Below, piece after piece: positions 24,178 through 31,892 of a DNA stretch of 64,000 nucleotides. Each line of letters begins with the position of its first letter. The stretch's first letter is position 1. The notes under the pieces are model-generated. The model saw only the letters and a program-made list of their open reading frames with translations, had not been told where the DNA came from and ran no database searches. The position numbers and the translations under genes were made by a program. Source of the DNA: JANXMY01 sp965246745 (GTDB taxonomy: Bacteria > Armatimonadota > Armatimonadia > Armatimonadales > Capsulimonadaceae); NCBI GenBank assembly GCA_965246745.1, contig OZ251980.1, positions 2,666,001 to 2,730,000 of the forward strand, written 5' to 3'.

Positions 24178-24660
24178 ATGTTGAAACCAGCTTTGCTTTT
24201 CGCGGCCTGCGCCGCTTGTCTGCCGCTCGCTCTGCCCGCGTCTGCGATTCCCGCCGTGCCGGCCCCGCCGGCCGCCGCGCCGAAGCCGGCTCCCGCCCAA
24301 GCGTCGGTGGCGGCCAAGACCGCGTTCGGCACGGTCCCGGCATTGGACAAGTCGGTAGTGTCCGCGCTGGACGCCAAAGCGCTGGCCGAGGCAAAAAAAC
24401 GGGTGGGGCAGGCGGGATCATTTCAGGGCACGGTGACGCAGGTGTACTCGCCCAAGTCCCACAGCTTTGTCGCGCTGGACTTTGCGCCGAATTACCACGA
24501 CGCCCTGACCGCCGACATCGCTTCGGCGGACTTTGCCAAGTTTCCCGACCTGACTCAGCTTACGGGAAAGCATGTGGTCGTGTCCGGCATGTTTGTCCGG
24601 CACGGCGACTCGGTGCAGCTTGCCGTTTCCCGCCCCGACGGCATCAAGATCGTGCCGTAG
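24178..24660 (+). CDS. Secreted OB-fold-like hypothetical protein
   Basis: This 160-residue protein has a signal peptide (LLFAACAACLPLALPASA) and an Ala/Pro-rich linker. A C-terminal domain of about 90 residues begins AKKRVGQAGSFQGTVTQVYS and continues through LDFAPNYHDALTADI to LTGKHVVVSGMFVRHGDSVQ. The alternating strands and GTV...GKHVVVSG pattern resemble OB-fold (tRNA_anti-like) domains of secreted proteins. Function is unknown. It lies between two prepilin genes and ends three bases before a long perfect inverted repeat. Confidence 0.55.
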   Translation: MLKPALLFAACAACLPLALPASAIPAVPAPPAAAPKPAPAQASVAAKTAFGTVPALDKSVVSALDAKALAEAKKRVGQAGSFQGTVTQVYSPKSHSFVALDFAPNYHDALTADIASADFAKFPDLTQLTGKHVVVSGMFVRHGDSVQLAVSRPDGIKIVP

Positions 24661-24663
24661 TCC

Positions 24664-24801
24664 CGAACCTACCCCCGCTCGTTCCTCGCGACCCCTCCCG
24701 CGACGGGAAGGGTAGGAGATTAGAACCCCGGTCCTCTGAGTCTTTTTCTTCACCCTTCCCGTTTCGGGAGGGGTCGCGAGGAACGAGCGGGGGTAGGTTC
24801 G
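24664..24801. repeat. Inverted-repeat element, family E
   Basis: Perfect 37-bp arms (24664-24700 and 24765-24801) flank a 64-bp centre that itself contains CCCTCCCG/CGGGAAGGG-type pairing. It starts three bases after the stop codon of the preceding gene and lies just before the Pho-box promoter of the second prepilin. Only one copy is present in this window. Confidence 0.85.
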
Positions 24802-24839
24802 AAGCCGACAAGTGAAAAAAACTTCCCACACGCGAAAAA

Positions 24840-24883
24840 CTTAACATTTTCTTAACATAACGCGGCGAAAAGCGGTGTATGAT
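24840..24883 (+). promoter_or_regulatory. Pho-box-like promoter of second prepilin
   Basis: CTTAAC at 24840-24845 and 24851-24856 gives an exact 11-bp direct repeat. TATGAT is at 24878-24883, 21 bp after the second repeat, matching the geometry of the first prepilin promoter. Confidence 0.65.
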
Positions 24884-25079
24884 GAGCAGGCTTTTTATAT
24901 AAAAGCCGTGCGACCACGGGAACATGCATCGTTTTCGGAGATTGTGTGCGAAAAATAATCTGCGTCGAAACCTTTCCGAAACATTTCTTTCTCCGGCCTG
25001 CTGTATAATCCAACTGTAAGGCTGATTGCTCGTTTTCATTGTTCCCGTGCCGCCGCCGTTGTGTCCAAAGGAGTTTGTT
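24884..25079 (+). promoter_or_regulatory. Long structured leader of second prepilin
   Basis: The leader is about 190 nt. GGCTTTT/AAAAGCC forms a short hairpin near its start (24890-24908). CACGGGAACA (24915-24924) can pair perfectly with TGTTCCCGTG (25040-25049), closing a 115-nt loop just before the ribosome site AAAGGAG. A second possible -10, TATAAT, is at 25014-25019. It matches no riboswitch I know. Confidence 0.5.
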
Positions 25080-26066
25080 ATGTCATCCCAAAAACGCCGC
25101 TCGACCTCGGGGTTTACCCTGATTGAGCTGCTCGTCGTCATCGCCATTATCGCGATTCTTGCCGCCATTCTTTTCCCGGTCTTCCAGAAAGTACGCGAAA
25201 ACGCCCGCCGGACCACTTGTACGTCCAACATGAAGCAGTTCGCGCTGTCTATTCTGATGTATGCCCAGGACAACGACGAAGGGCTGATGCCGGCGTCGGT
25301 AGACGCTTGGTGTATCGGACCGGCCACAAGCAAAGCGAACGGAGTCGCCGAGCGCGGCCCGCATATCTTTTTGAAGGGCTACGGGGCCTCCCAGGGCATG
25401 TACGCCTGCCCGGACGACAGCGGCATCGGAACAAACCTGGCGACGGCGACGGCAACCGCCGACAAAAACGCGCCGAACCCCGGTCAGGACAAAACCACCG
25501 CATTTGTCGGCTATGTGATGCCCGCCGGAACGACCTTTGCCGATGCTTACGGGCATTCGTACAAATTCACCAAAGAAAACTACTCGATCACTAACTGCAA
25601 TGCGGTCAGCGGAAACTGCTACGGCGGCATCAAGCTCAAGCCTGCGGAGGATTATTTGGTTGGCCTCGGAACGCCGAGCGGCACAGATCCGGTCAGCGGA
25701 AACCCAAAGTTCACCCCGGCTTCGGCGACTGGCTCACTGCCGCCGAATGTGATGACGCTGAACTACTTCGCGCAGCCCGCGCAGACAAAAATGATGCGTG
25801 ACCAGAACTGTCCGTGGGATGCAGCCGGCGGCAACCTGATCCCATTCGGTCAGTCCGTCTGGCACAGCGGCGGCGGCAACTGGGGCTTTGCGGACGGCCA
25901 CGTCAAGTTCCTCAGCGCATCGGACAAAGTCATCGCCTCCAAAAACGCCGGCGGCGGCGCAGCGATCTACGAAACGAACCGCTTCTGTGACGGCCCGACC
26001 GGCGCTCCGCCGGCCGGCACGACGGAACCCTGCAACTCGGCGGGAGCGGTTCGCTTGAAGCCGTAA
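25080..26066 (+). CDS. DUF1559-type prepilin-like protein (second copy)
   Basis: This 328-residue protein begins MSSQKRRSTSGFTLIELLVV, a class III prepilin leader cleaved before Phe. KVRENARRTTCTSNMKQFAL follows. The C-terminal signature is HSGGGNWGFADGHVKFL (H-x9-DG). Several paired Cys residues (YACPDDSG, NCNAVSGNC) may form disulfides after export. It is a paralogue of the gene at 23037, closest at the N-terminal 60 residues. AAAGGAG lies six bases before the ATG. The promoter carries a Pho-box-like repeat. Assembly machinery genes for a type II or type IV system are not in the window. Confidence 0.87.
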   Translation: MSSQKRRSTSGFTLIELLVVIAIIAILAAILFPVFQKVRENARRTTCTSNMKQFALSILMYAQDNDEGLMPASVDAWCIGPATSKANGVAERGPHIFLKGYGASQGMYACPDDSGIGTNLATATATADKNAPNPGQDKTTAFVGYVMPAGTTFADAYGHSYKFTKENYSITNCNAVSGNCYGGIKLKPAEDYLVGLGTPSGTDPVSGNPKFTPASATGSLPPNVMTLNYFAQPAQTKMMRDQNCPWDAAGGNLIPFGQSVWHSGGGNWGFADGHVKFLSASDKVIASKNAGGGAAIYETNRFCDGPTGAPPAGTTEPCNSAGAVRLKP

Positions 26067-26083
26067 CTTCGCTTCCTCGCCGT

Positions 26084-26116
26084 GCCCCGTCTTCTTCGCC
26101 GAAGGCGGGGCTTTTT
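26084..26116 (+). terminator. Intrinsic terminator after second prepilin
   Basis: GCCCCG pairs with CGGGGC, with CTTC/GAAG pairing inside, followed by TTTTT. It separates the prepilin from the metallophosphoesterase gene. Confidence 0.8.
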
Positions 26117-26137
26117 CTCGCCGCCTGAAAACCACCT

Positions 26138-27331
26138 ATGAAAACAACCATGCTTTTGCTGACGCTTGCGCTCGGCGCATTCGCCGCTGTCCCGGTGGTT
26201 GCCTCAACCACCGAGCTTCTTGCCCCCGCGCCCACCGGGGCATCCGCCGCCGTTGCCGCGCCCGCCGACCCGGACCACTTTTTGTTTATGGTCGGCGGCG
26301 ACAACCGCTCCACCGGCCACGGCTACCCGATGCCGCCGGTCTGGGCCACCATCTGCCGCGAAATCGGCTACATTCACCCGGCGCTGGTGCTGACCACCGG
26401 CGATGCGATTGAAGGCTACGGGGATACGCCCGCTGAGGCGAATGCCGAGTACGATGTGTTTCTCCAAGACATTGCGCTGGCGGGAGTGCCCGTCTACTGC
26501 GCCGCCGGCAACCATGAGTTCAGCCTCGACCCGGCCCTGCTGCCCGTCTACACCAAGCGCATCGGCAAGCTGTACGGCTCATTCGATTACGGCCACAGCC
26601 ACTTTGTCGCCGTCAACACCAATCCCGTGCTGCCCGACGGCTCGGTCAAAGGCGGCTCGATTGACGACGCGCAGCTTGCCTGGCTTCAAGCCGACCTGGA
26701 AGCCAACAAAGGCGCGGCGAATACATTTGTGTTTCTCCATCATTATGTGTTCGGCCCGCCCGACCCGGACACGCCCAAAGTGTCCAGCGGCTTTATAGAT
26801 TTAGCCGCGCGGGACAAGTTTCATGCGCTGATGAGCCGCTACAAAGTGCGGGCGGTTTTTGCGGGCCACAACCATATCTACTACCATACAACTCAGGACG
26901 GCGTGGATTATTACATCTCCGGCGGCGGCGGCGCACCGCTCGACGCCGACCCCGAGCACGGCGGCTACCTGCATTATGTGGGAGTCCAAGTGGACGGCAC
27001 AAAAATCACTCCGACCGTTTACCAGCCCGAGCACCTGGAAGTGGCCTACCCCGACGGCGAGAATAAGACCGGGCCGTCGCAGCGGATGTGGGCGACCAAC
27101 ACCAACTTCAATCCCGTCACGGCCACGCACCTTGTCTTCCATGTCGCCGCCCCGCCCGCCGGCCACCCGCTTGCGGTGTCGTCGGTGCTGGCCTACAAAA
27201 AGAAAAACAAGCCCGGCACGGTCGCGATCCTGTCGTCATCGCCCGGCAAGCAGCCCGGCACGGTAGATGTGGTCGTTTCCGCTCTGCTGCCGCATGCGCG
27301 GACGGCGGAGATCACGGTGGGGCCGAAGTAA
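26138..27331 (+). CDS. Secreted calcineurin-like metallophosphoesterase
   Basis: This 397-residue protein has a signal peptide (MKTTMLLLTLALGAFAAVPV). The metallophosphoesterase motifs appear in order: VGGDNRS (metal site, about 52), LTTGDAIEGYGD, CAAGNHEFS (about 127), FLHHYVFGPPD and FAGHNHIYYH. It should hydrolyse phosphomonoesters or diesters outside the cytoplasm. A C-terminal beta domain of about 120 residues has no motif I know. It lies between prepilins and the porin-pst genes, which supports a role in phosphate scavenging. No Pho box is seen directly upstream. Confidence 0.87.
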   Translation: MKTTMLLLTLALGAFAAVPVVASTTELLAPAPTGASAAVAAPADPDHFLFMVGGDNRSTGHGYPMPPVWATICREIGYIHPALVLTTGDAIEGYGDTPAEANAEYDVFLQDIALAGVPVYCAAGNHEFSLDPALLPVYTKRIGKLYGSFDYGHSHFVAVNTNPVLPDGSVKGGSIDDAQLAWLQADLEANKGAANTFVFLHHYVFGPPDPDTPKVSSGFIDLAARDKFHALMSRYKVRAVFAGHNHIYYHTTQDGVDYYISGGGGAPLDADPEHGGYLHYVGVQVDGTKITPTVYQPEHLEVAYPDGENKTGPSQRMWATNTNFNPVTATHLVFHVAAPPAGHPLAVSSVLAYKKKNKPGTVAILSSSPGKQPGTVDVVVSALLPHARTAEITVGPK

Positions 27332-27332
27332 G

Positions 27333-27479
27333 GCCCCCCGCCCCAATTCTGGGGAGCCGGATAAAGACAAAAAGAGGGCGCGGCGGGGGCAAGAGGGCAC
27401 GGCAGGGGCAAGAGGGCGCGGCAAGCAGCGCCCCTACGGGCGTCTTTTCTCCGGCTCCCCAGAATTGGGGCGGGGGGGC
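27333..27479. repeat. Inverted-repeat element, family A copy 3
   Basis: Arms of about 28 bp (27333-27360, 27451-27479) share the CCCCAATTCTGGGGAGCCGG core. The 90-bp centre contains three tandem copies of a 19-bp unit (AGAGGGCGCGGCGGGGGCA-like). The left arm starts two bases after the TAA of the metallophosphoesterase gene. Confidence 0.85.
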
Positions 27480-27536
27480 GAAATTCCCCGAATCCGTGCT
27501 ACAATAGACGTATTCTAGTGCAGGAGACCGAACCCC

Positions 27537-28931
27537 GTGTTACGCTGGTCGCGCGTGCGGCTGTACCTTTCTATTTTAAGCTGCGAAGGACTGTTCGCCA
27601 CCCTGCGCGAGCGGGTGCAGTTTGCGCCGCCTGCCCCGCCCCGGCCGCCGAAAGGCGAAGGGCGCGGCGGGCAGACCCTGTCCCTACCGCGCTTTTACGA
27701 CTACGCCGGGGCCGTCCATGTCCACTCGACCTACAGCGACGGGGCGGGCACTGTCGAAGAAGTGGCGGCGGCGGCGAACCGGGCCGGGCTGGACTTTGTC
27801 GTGCTGTGCGACCATTCTAGCCTCGCCGCGCATGCCGACGGCAAAGACGGCTGGCGGGGGCGGACCCTGGTGCTGACCGGCACCGAGATCACGACCGATG
27901 CCGGGCACCTGCTGGCCCTCGGAGTCCCCGATTCGTTTCTGCCCGCCCCGCACGACGCCGAAGCGGCGCAGGCGGCGATCCAAAGCAGCGGCGGGCAGGG
28001 CTTTGTCGCCCTGCCGTGCGACCTCAAAGACCACTGGAAAGACTTCGGGCGGATGGCGGGCGGCACCGGCCTGGAAGTGTTCAACCTCAGCGCCATCGCC
28101 CGGACCAAGATCAACCTGCCGACCTTGGCCGAAGTCTGGCGGCGCTACCACAGCCGCACCCCGCAGCGGGCCTTTCACTTGGTGTCCGCCCGCCCCGCCC
28201 CGGAACTGAGGCTGTGGGACATGCTGACCGCTCCGCCCGCGCCCGGCAAGCCCGCCCGGCAGGTGGTCGGGATCGCGTCGCTCGATGCCCATGCCGTGAT
28301 GAAGTTCGGCGGGCGCTCGTATCCGTTTCCGACCTATGAAGAAACGTTTCGCACTCTTCGCACCCACTTGGTCATGGCCGAGCCGCTGCGGGGCGGCGAC
28401 GCGCCGGACCGCAAAGCGGCGTCGGACACCGACAGCCGCCGGGTGCATGCGGCGCTGTCACGCGGCCACTGCTACATGGCGTATGACAACTTCGCCGACC
28501 CGACCGGGTTTACGTTTGAAGCCAAGCCGCTGGAAGACCGGCCTGCGGAAGCCCGGCACGGCGGCGACCTCGCGGTCCCGACCGCGCTGATGGGCGACGC
28601 CGTCGAGATGCCCGCAGCCGGCAGCGGCGGCGAGGGCGGATTTTTGCTTTCCGCCCGAACCCCGCGCACCCGGTCGCTGGTCCGGCTGTACTGCAACGGC
28701 CGGCTGGTCGCGGCGGCTCGGGGCGGGCGGCTGGATTATGCGGCAAGCGCCCCCGGCGTATACCGGATTGAAGCGTACTTGTACCGCCGCCGCATCGGCT
28801 CCGTCTGCTTCGGCGCAAAACCCTGGATTTTCAGCAACCCCCTGTACCTTCAGCCCGCCGCCGTGCCCGCACCGGCCTCCCCCCTCGCGCAAAACGCCGA
28901 TGCTTCGGCGCAGACGCGCACAAATTCGTGA
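27537..28931 (+). CDS. PHP-domain phosphoesterase-like protein
   Basis: This 464-residue protein has a PHP domain with metal motif HVHSTYSDGAGTVEE (about 61-75), VLCDHSSL (about 98) and LTGTEITTDAGHLLALG. A later SLDAHA may complete the metal site. PHP proteins hydrolyse phosphoesters with two or three metals. The N-terminus has a hydrophobic patch (LYLSILSCEGLFATL) and might be a signal anchor. The C-terminal 120 residues look beta-rich (LVRLYCNGRLVAAARGG). The start is GTG with AGGAG ten bases away; TACAAT at about 27501 may be a -10. It lies upstream of the porin-pst cluster. Confidence 0.75.
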   Translation: MLRWSRVRLYLSILSCEGLFATLRERVQFAPPAPPRPPKGEGRGGQTLSLPRFYDYAGAVHVHSTYSDGAGTVEEVAAAANRAGLDFVVLCDHSSLAAHADGKDGWRGRTLVLTGTEITTDAGHLLALGVPDSFLPAPHDAEAAQAAIQSSGGQGFVALPCDLKDHWKDFGRMAGGTGLEVFNLSAIARTKINLPTLAEVWRRYHSRTPQRAFHLVSARPAPELRLWDMLTAPPAPGKPARQVVGIASLDAHAVMKFGGRSYPFPTYEETFRTLRTHLVMAEPLRGGDAPDRKAASDTDSRRVHAALSRGHCYMAYDNFADPTGFTFEAKPLEDRPAEARHGGDLAVPTALMGDAVEMPAAGSGGEGGFLLSARTPRTRSLVRLYCNGRLVAAARGGRLDYAASAPGVYRIEAYLYRRRIGSVCFGAKPWIFSNPLYLQPAAVPAPASPLAQNADASAQTRTNS

Positions 28932-28945
28932 AGTTTCCGTAAAGT

Positions 28946-28978
28946 CTTAACATTCTCTTAACATAAGGCAGGTAAAAT
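28946..28978 (+). promoter_or_regulatory. Pho-box promoter of porin-pstSCAB
   Basis: CTTAAC at 28946-28951 and 28957-28962 is an exact 11-bp repeat. TAAAAT at 28973-28978 lies ten bases after the second copy, the classical spacing for a PhoB-type activator replacing the -35. Its position before phosphate-uptake genes supports the Pho-box reading. Confidence 0.75.
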
Positions 28979-29052
28979 CGCCCCCGTTGAAGAAACAGGC
29001 AGCGAGTCTGCCAGCGTGCACTCTCTTTCTACCATTTTCGAGGAGGACTGAT

Positions 29053-30762
29053 TTGAAAATTTGGACTGCGGCACTCGCCGGCGGCCTTGTAGCCGTCGGC
29101 GCGGCCCTCGCCACTCCTTCCGCCTCGGCGCAGGCTGCGCCGTTTTTGGACACGCCGACCAACCACTGGGCCTATGAAGCCGTCCAGGACCTTGCCAAAA
29201 AAGGCATCGTGATCGGCTACCCCGACGGCACCTACGGCGGCAAGCGCCCGATGACGCGCTACGAGTTCGCCGTCGCCCTCGACCGCGCCCTCCGCACCGT
29301 CGCGGACATGAACTCGGCCAACCCGCCCGCCGGCACCCCCGGCGTCGGCACCGTGACGCAGGATGACCTGAACCGCCTGCAAGCGCTGATTGACAAGTTC
29401 CGCCCGGAGCTTGACACCATCGGCGCAAACTTGCAGACCGCCCAGGACAACATTGACGCGCTGCGGGCCGACGTTCTCGACGCCAAAGCGCTGGCGGTCA
29501 AAGCCCAGGACACGGCAAACAACTCCTACGGCGTCGGCTCCGACCGCAAGTTCCAGATTTCCGGCTACATCCAGGCCCGCTTTCAAAGCGCCGACGGCTA
29601 CGGCAAAGGGTCTTTGGACCGCTTCCCGCAGGGCATCGGCGGCAAAGCCGGCTCCTACAACGGCAACTACGCCCAGGGTGCCAATGTTTCCTCGCTGGAG
29701 CTGCGCCGCTCGCGCCTGAAATTCACCGGCGCGATCAGCGGCAACACCAAATACGGCATCCAGATTGACGCGTCCGGCGCAGTCACCGCCGGCGTCGGCC
29801 AGACCGTCAACCAGCAGGTCACGGTCCGCGAAGGCTATGTGGCGTATACGTTCGGCGACGGCGACGCGTCGAAGAACCTGACCATGACGGCGGGGCAGTT
29901 CGCGACCCCGTTCGGCTACATCCTGCCGGTGTCTTCGGCCACTTACCTGACCCCGGAGCGCCCGCTGGCGTTCAGCGAAAGCAACTACGGCTTGTTCAAC
30001 GCCCAGGACTACGACAAGGGCATCCAGCTCGGCTACAACACGCCCAGCCAGCTTGCGTTTCTGCCTGCCGGCATCAAGCTCACCATCGCCGGCGTCAACG
30101 GCGCAGGCCGCGTCGGCGAGAACTCCGACCGCAAAATTGACACGATCTACCGGATCGCGTACCAGACCCCGAACAAGCTGCTGTCGCTCGGCTCGTCCTA
30201 CTACCTGGGCCAGATCAAGGACCCGAACACCGGCATTGCCGCGACTTCGCTCCTGAACAACATCGGCTCGCGCTACACCGGCGCGAAAAAAGAGCTGCTC
30301 GGCTTTGACGGCCAGCTTGCCATCCCGACGGGAACGTCGCAGCTTTTCGTCAACGCCGAGTACGTCGGCGGCATCTACGAAGAGCGGACATTCTTCACGG
30401 GCACGGGCAACGCGCTGACCAACGGCTCGGCCTTGCAGACGGTTTACGCCAAAGGCAACCGCGTGGACGGTTACTACATCCAGGGCGGCTACACGTTCGG
30501 TGCGACCGGCACCCATGCGTTGACCCTGGCGGCGAACTACGATGTCCTGAAGCGCGGCGAAGGCAGAGCCAACGCGTTTAACACCGGCGGCAGCGGCGCA
30601 TACAAAGATGAGAATGTCGGCTACGGCGCGTTGTACCAGCTCGACAAAGCCACCCGCCTGCGGGTTTGGTATCTTCGCCCGACGGCGGTTGCCCACGACC
30701 CGGCGTTTCCCGCCCCGCCCAAGTACGGCCTGTTGACCGGCGAAGTCCAGGTGAAATTCTAG
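29053..30762 (+). CDS. SLH-domain porin, probable phosphate porin
   Basis: This 569-residue protein starts at TTG 29053 behind GGAGG. It has a signal peptide (LAGGLVAVGAALATPSASA) and one S-layer homology domain (WAYEAVQDLAKKGIVIGYPD, about 38-90). A coiled coil with NIDALRADVLDAKALAV follows (about 110-165), then a beta-barrel porin region resembling the OprO/OprP family (RKFQISGYIQARFQSADGYG, TAGQFATPFGYILPV, ending GLLTGEVQVKF). SLH-porins anchor the outer membrane to cell-wall polymers. The Pho-box promoter and adjacent pst genes suggest a phosphate-selective role. It ends in Phe, as outer membrane barrels do. Confidence 0.85.
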   Translation: MKIWTAALAGGLVAVGAALATPSASAQAAPFLDTPTNHWAYEAVQDLAKKGIVIGYPDGTYGGKRPMTRYEFAVALDRALRTVADMNSANPPAGTPGVGTVTQDDLNRLQALIDKFRPELDTIGANLQTAQDNIDALRADVLDAKALAVKAQDTANNSYGVGSDRKFQISGYIQARFQSADGYGKGSLDRFPQGIGGKAGSYNGNYAQGANVSSLELRRSRLKFTGAISGNTKYGIQIDASGAVTAGVGQTVNQQVTVREGYVAYTFGDGDASKNLTMTAGQFATPFGYILPVSSATYLTPERPLAFSESNYGLFNAQDYDKGIQLGYNTPSQLAFLPAGIKLTIAGVNGAGRVGENSDRKIDTIYRIAYQTPNKLLSLGSSYYLGQIKDPNTGIAATSLLNNIGSRYTGAKKELLGFDGQLAIPTGTSQLFVNAEYVGGIYEERTFFTGTGNALTNGSALQTVYAKGNRVDGYYIQGGYTFGATGTHALTLAANYDVLKRGEGRANAFNTGGSGAYKDENVGYGALYQLDKATRLRVWYLRPTAVAHDPAFPAPPKYGLLTGEVQVKF

Positions 30763-30803
30763 CACCTGTTCCCGCACTACCTTTAAGGAGAAAGTTTTAC
30801 CAG

Positions 30804-31814
30804 ATGATCAAAGCATTTACGCTGACAGTGAAGACAGCCGCTGCGGCGGTCCTCAGCTTCGCCGTTCTCGGCGGCGTTTCGGCCCAGGCGCAGGACCTGA
30901 CCGGCGCGGGCGCGACCTTCCCCGCGCCCCTGTACCTGAAATGGTTCCAGGAATACAAAGCCGCTACCGGCGTGCAGATCAACTACCAGGCCATCGGCTC
31001 CGGCGGCGGCATCAAAGCCATCACCGGACACACCGTGGACTTTGGGGCGTCCGACGCCCCGATGAACGCCGATGAGCTGCGGGCCGCGCCGGGCATCCTG
31101 CACATCCCGACCGTCGCCGGTCCGGTGTGCGTCGCTTACAACATTCCCGGCATCGGCCCCGGCCTGAGCCTGAGCGGCGACGTGATCGCCGACATCTTCG
31201 AAGGCAAAATCACCAAGTGGAACGACTCGCGCATTGCGCGGGAAAATCCCGGCACGAAGATGCCCAACACCAACATCTTCACCGCGCACCGCTCCGACGG
31301 CTCGGGCACGACCAACATCTTCACCACCTACTTGAGCCAGGTCAGCCCGTCGTGGGCCGCCAATGTCAAGGCCGGTAAGTCCGTCCACTGGCCTATCGGC
31401 CTCGGCGGCAAGGGCAACCAGGGCGTCGCCCAGCTTATCAAGCAGAATGAAGGCGGCATCGGGTATGTGGAGCTGGCCTACGCGGTCACCAACAACATCT
31501 CGTATGCTGCGGTCCGCAATGCCAAAGGCAAGTTCGTCTACCCGAGCGTTGAGACGACCACCCTGGCCGCGTCCGGCGTTTCTCTGCCGGCGGACTTCCG
31601 CAAGGTTATCACCAACACCGAAGCGCCCGGCGGCTACCCGATCACCGGGTTCACCTTCCTGCTGGTTTACAAAAACGGCACCAAGCCGGCGGTCAAAAAG
31701 TTCCTTCAGTGGGCGCTGACCACCGGGCAGAAAGATGCCGGCCCGAGCCAGTACGCGCCGCTGCCGGCGAATGTCAAGACCCGCGCCCTGGCCGCTGTCG
31801 CCAGCATTCAGTAA
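30804..31814 (+). CDS. pstS: Phosphate ABC transporter substrate-binding protein
   Basis: This 336-residue secreted protein has a signal peptide ending VSAQAQ. Phosphate-binding motifs are GAGATFPAPLYLKWF, GSGGGIKAITGHTVDFGASD, SDGSGTTNIFTTYLS, and GGYPITGFTFLLVY near the end. It binds phosphate in the periplasm and delivers it to PstCA. AAGGAG lies 14 bases before the ATG, which is long but no closer start is in frame. It lies 41 bp after the porin and should share its Pho-box transcript. A strong hairpin without a T-tract follows. Confidence 0.95.
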   Translation: MIKAFTLTVKTAAAAVLSFAVLGGVSAQAQDLTGAGATFPAPLYLKWFQEYKAATGVQINYQAIGSGGGIKAITGHTVDFGASDAPMNADELRAAPGILHIPTVAGPVCVAYNIPGIGPGLSLSGDVIADIFEGKITKWNDSRIARENPGTKMPNTNIFTAHRSDGSGTTNIFTTYLSQVSPSWAANVKAGKSVHWPIGLGGKGNQGVAQLIKQNEGGIGYVELAYAVTNNISYAAVRNAKGKFVYPSVETTTLAASGVSLPADFRKVITNTEAPGGYPITGFTFLLVYKNGTKPAVKKFLQWALTTGQKDAGPSQYAPLPANVKTRALAAVASIQ

Positions 31815-31837
31815 CCAGCCTTTGGCTGCTTGTTTTT

Positions 31838-31867
31838 CCCGTGCCGGCTGTTTCGAGCCGGCACGGG
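31838..31867 (+). promoter_or_regulatory. Intercistronic hairpin pstS-pstC
   Basis: A perfect 12-bp stem (CCCGTGCCGGCT / AGCCGGCACGGG, loop GTTTCG) has no T-tract after it. It probably stabilises the pstS mRNA 3' end, giving more PstS than membrane subunits, a common arrangement in pst operons. Confidence 0.7.
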
Positions 31868-31892
31868 AAGAGCGCTTTCTGGAGTATCCGTT

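Noticed and set aside
29029..30777. A 582-residue frame on the minus strand, opposite the SLH-porin gene
   Set aside because: It mirrors the porin's codon pattern, has no ribosome site and no recognisable domain. High GC makes such shadow frames common.
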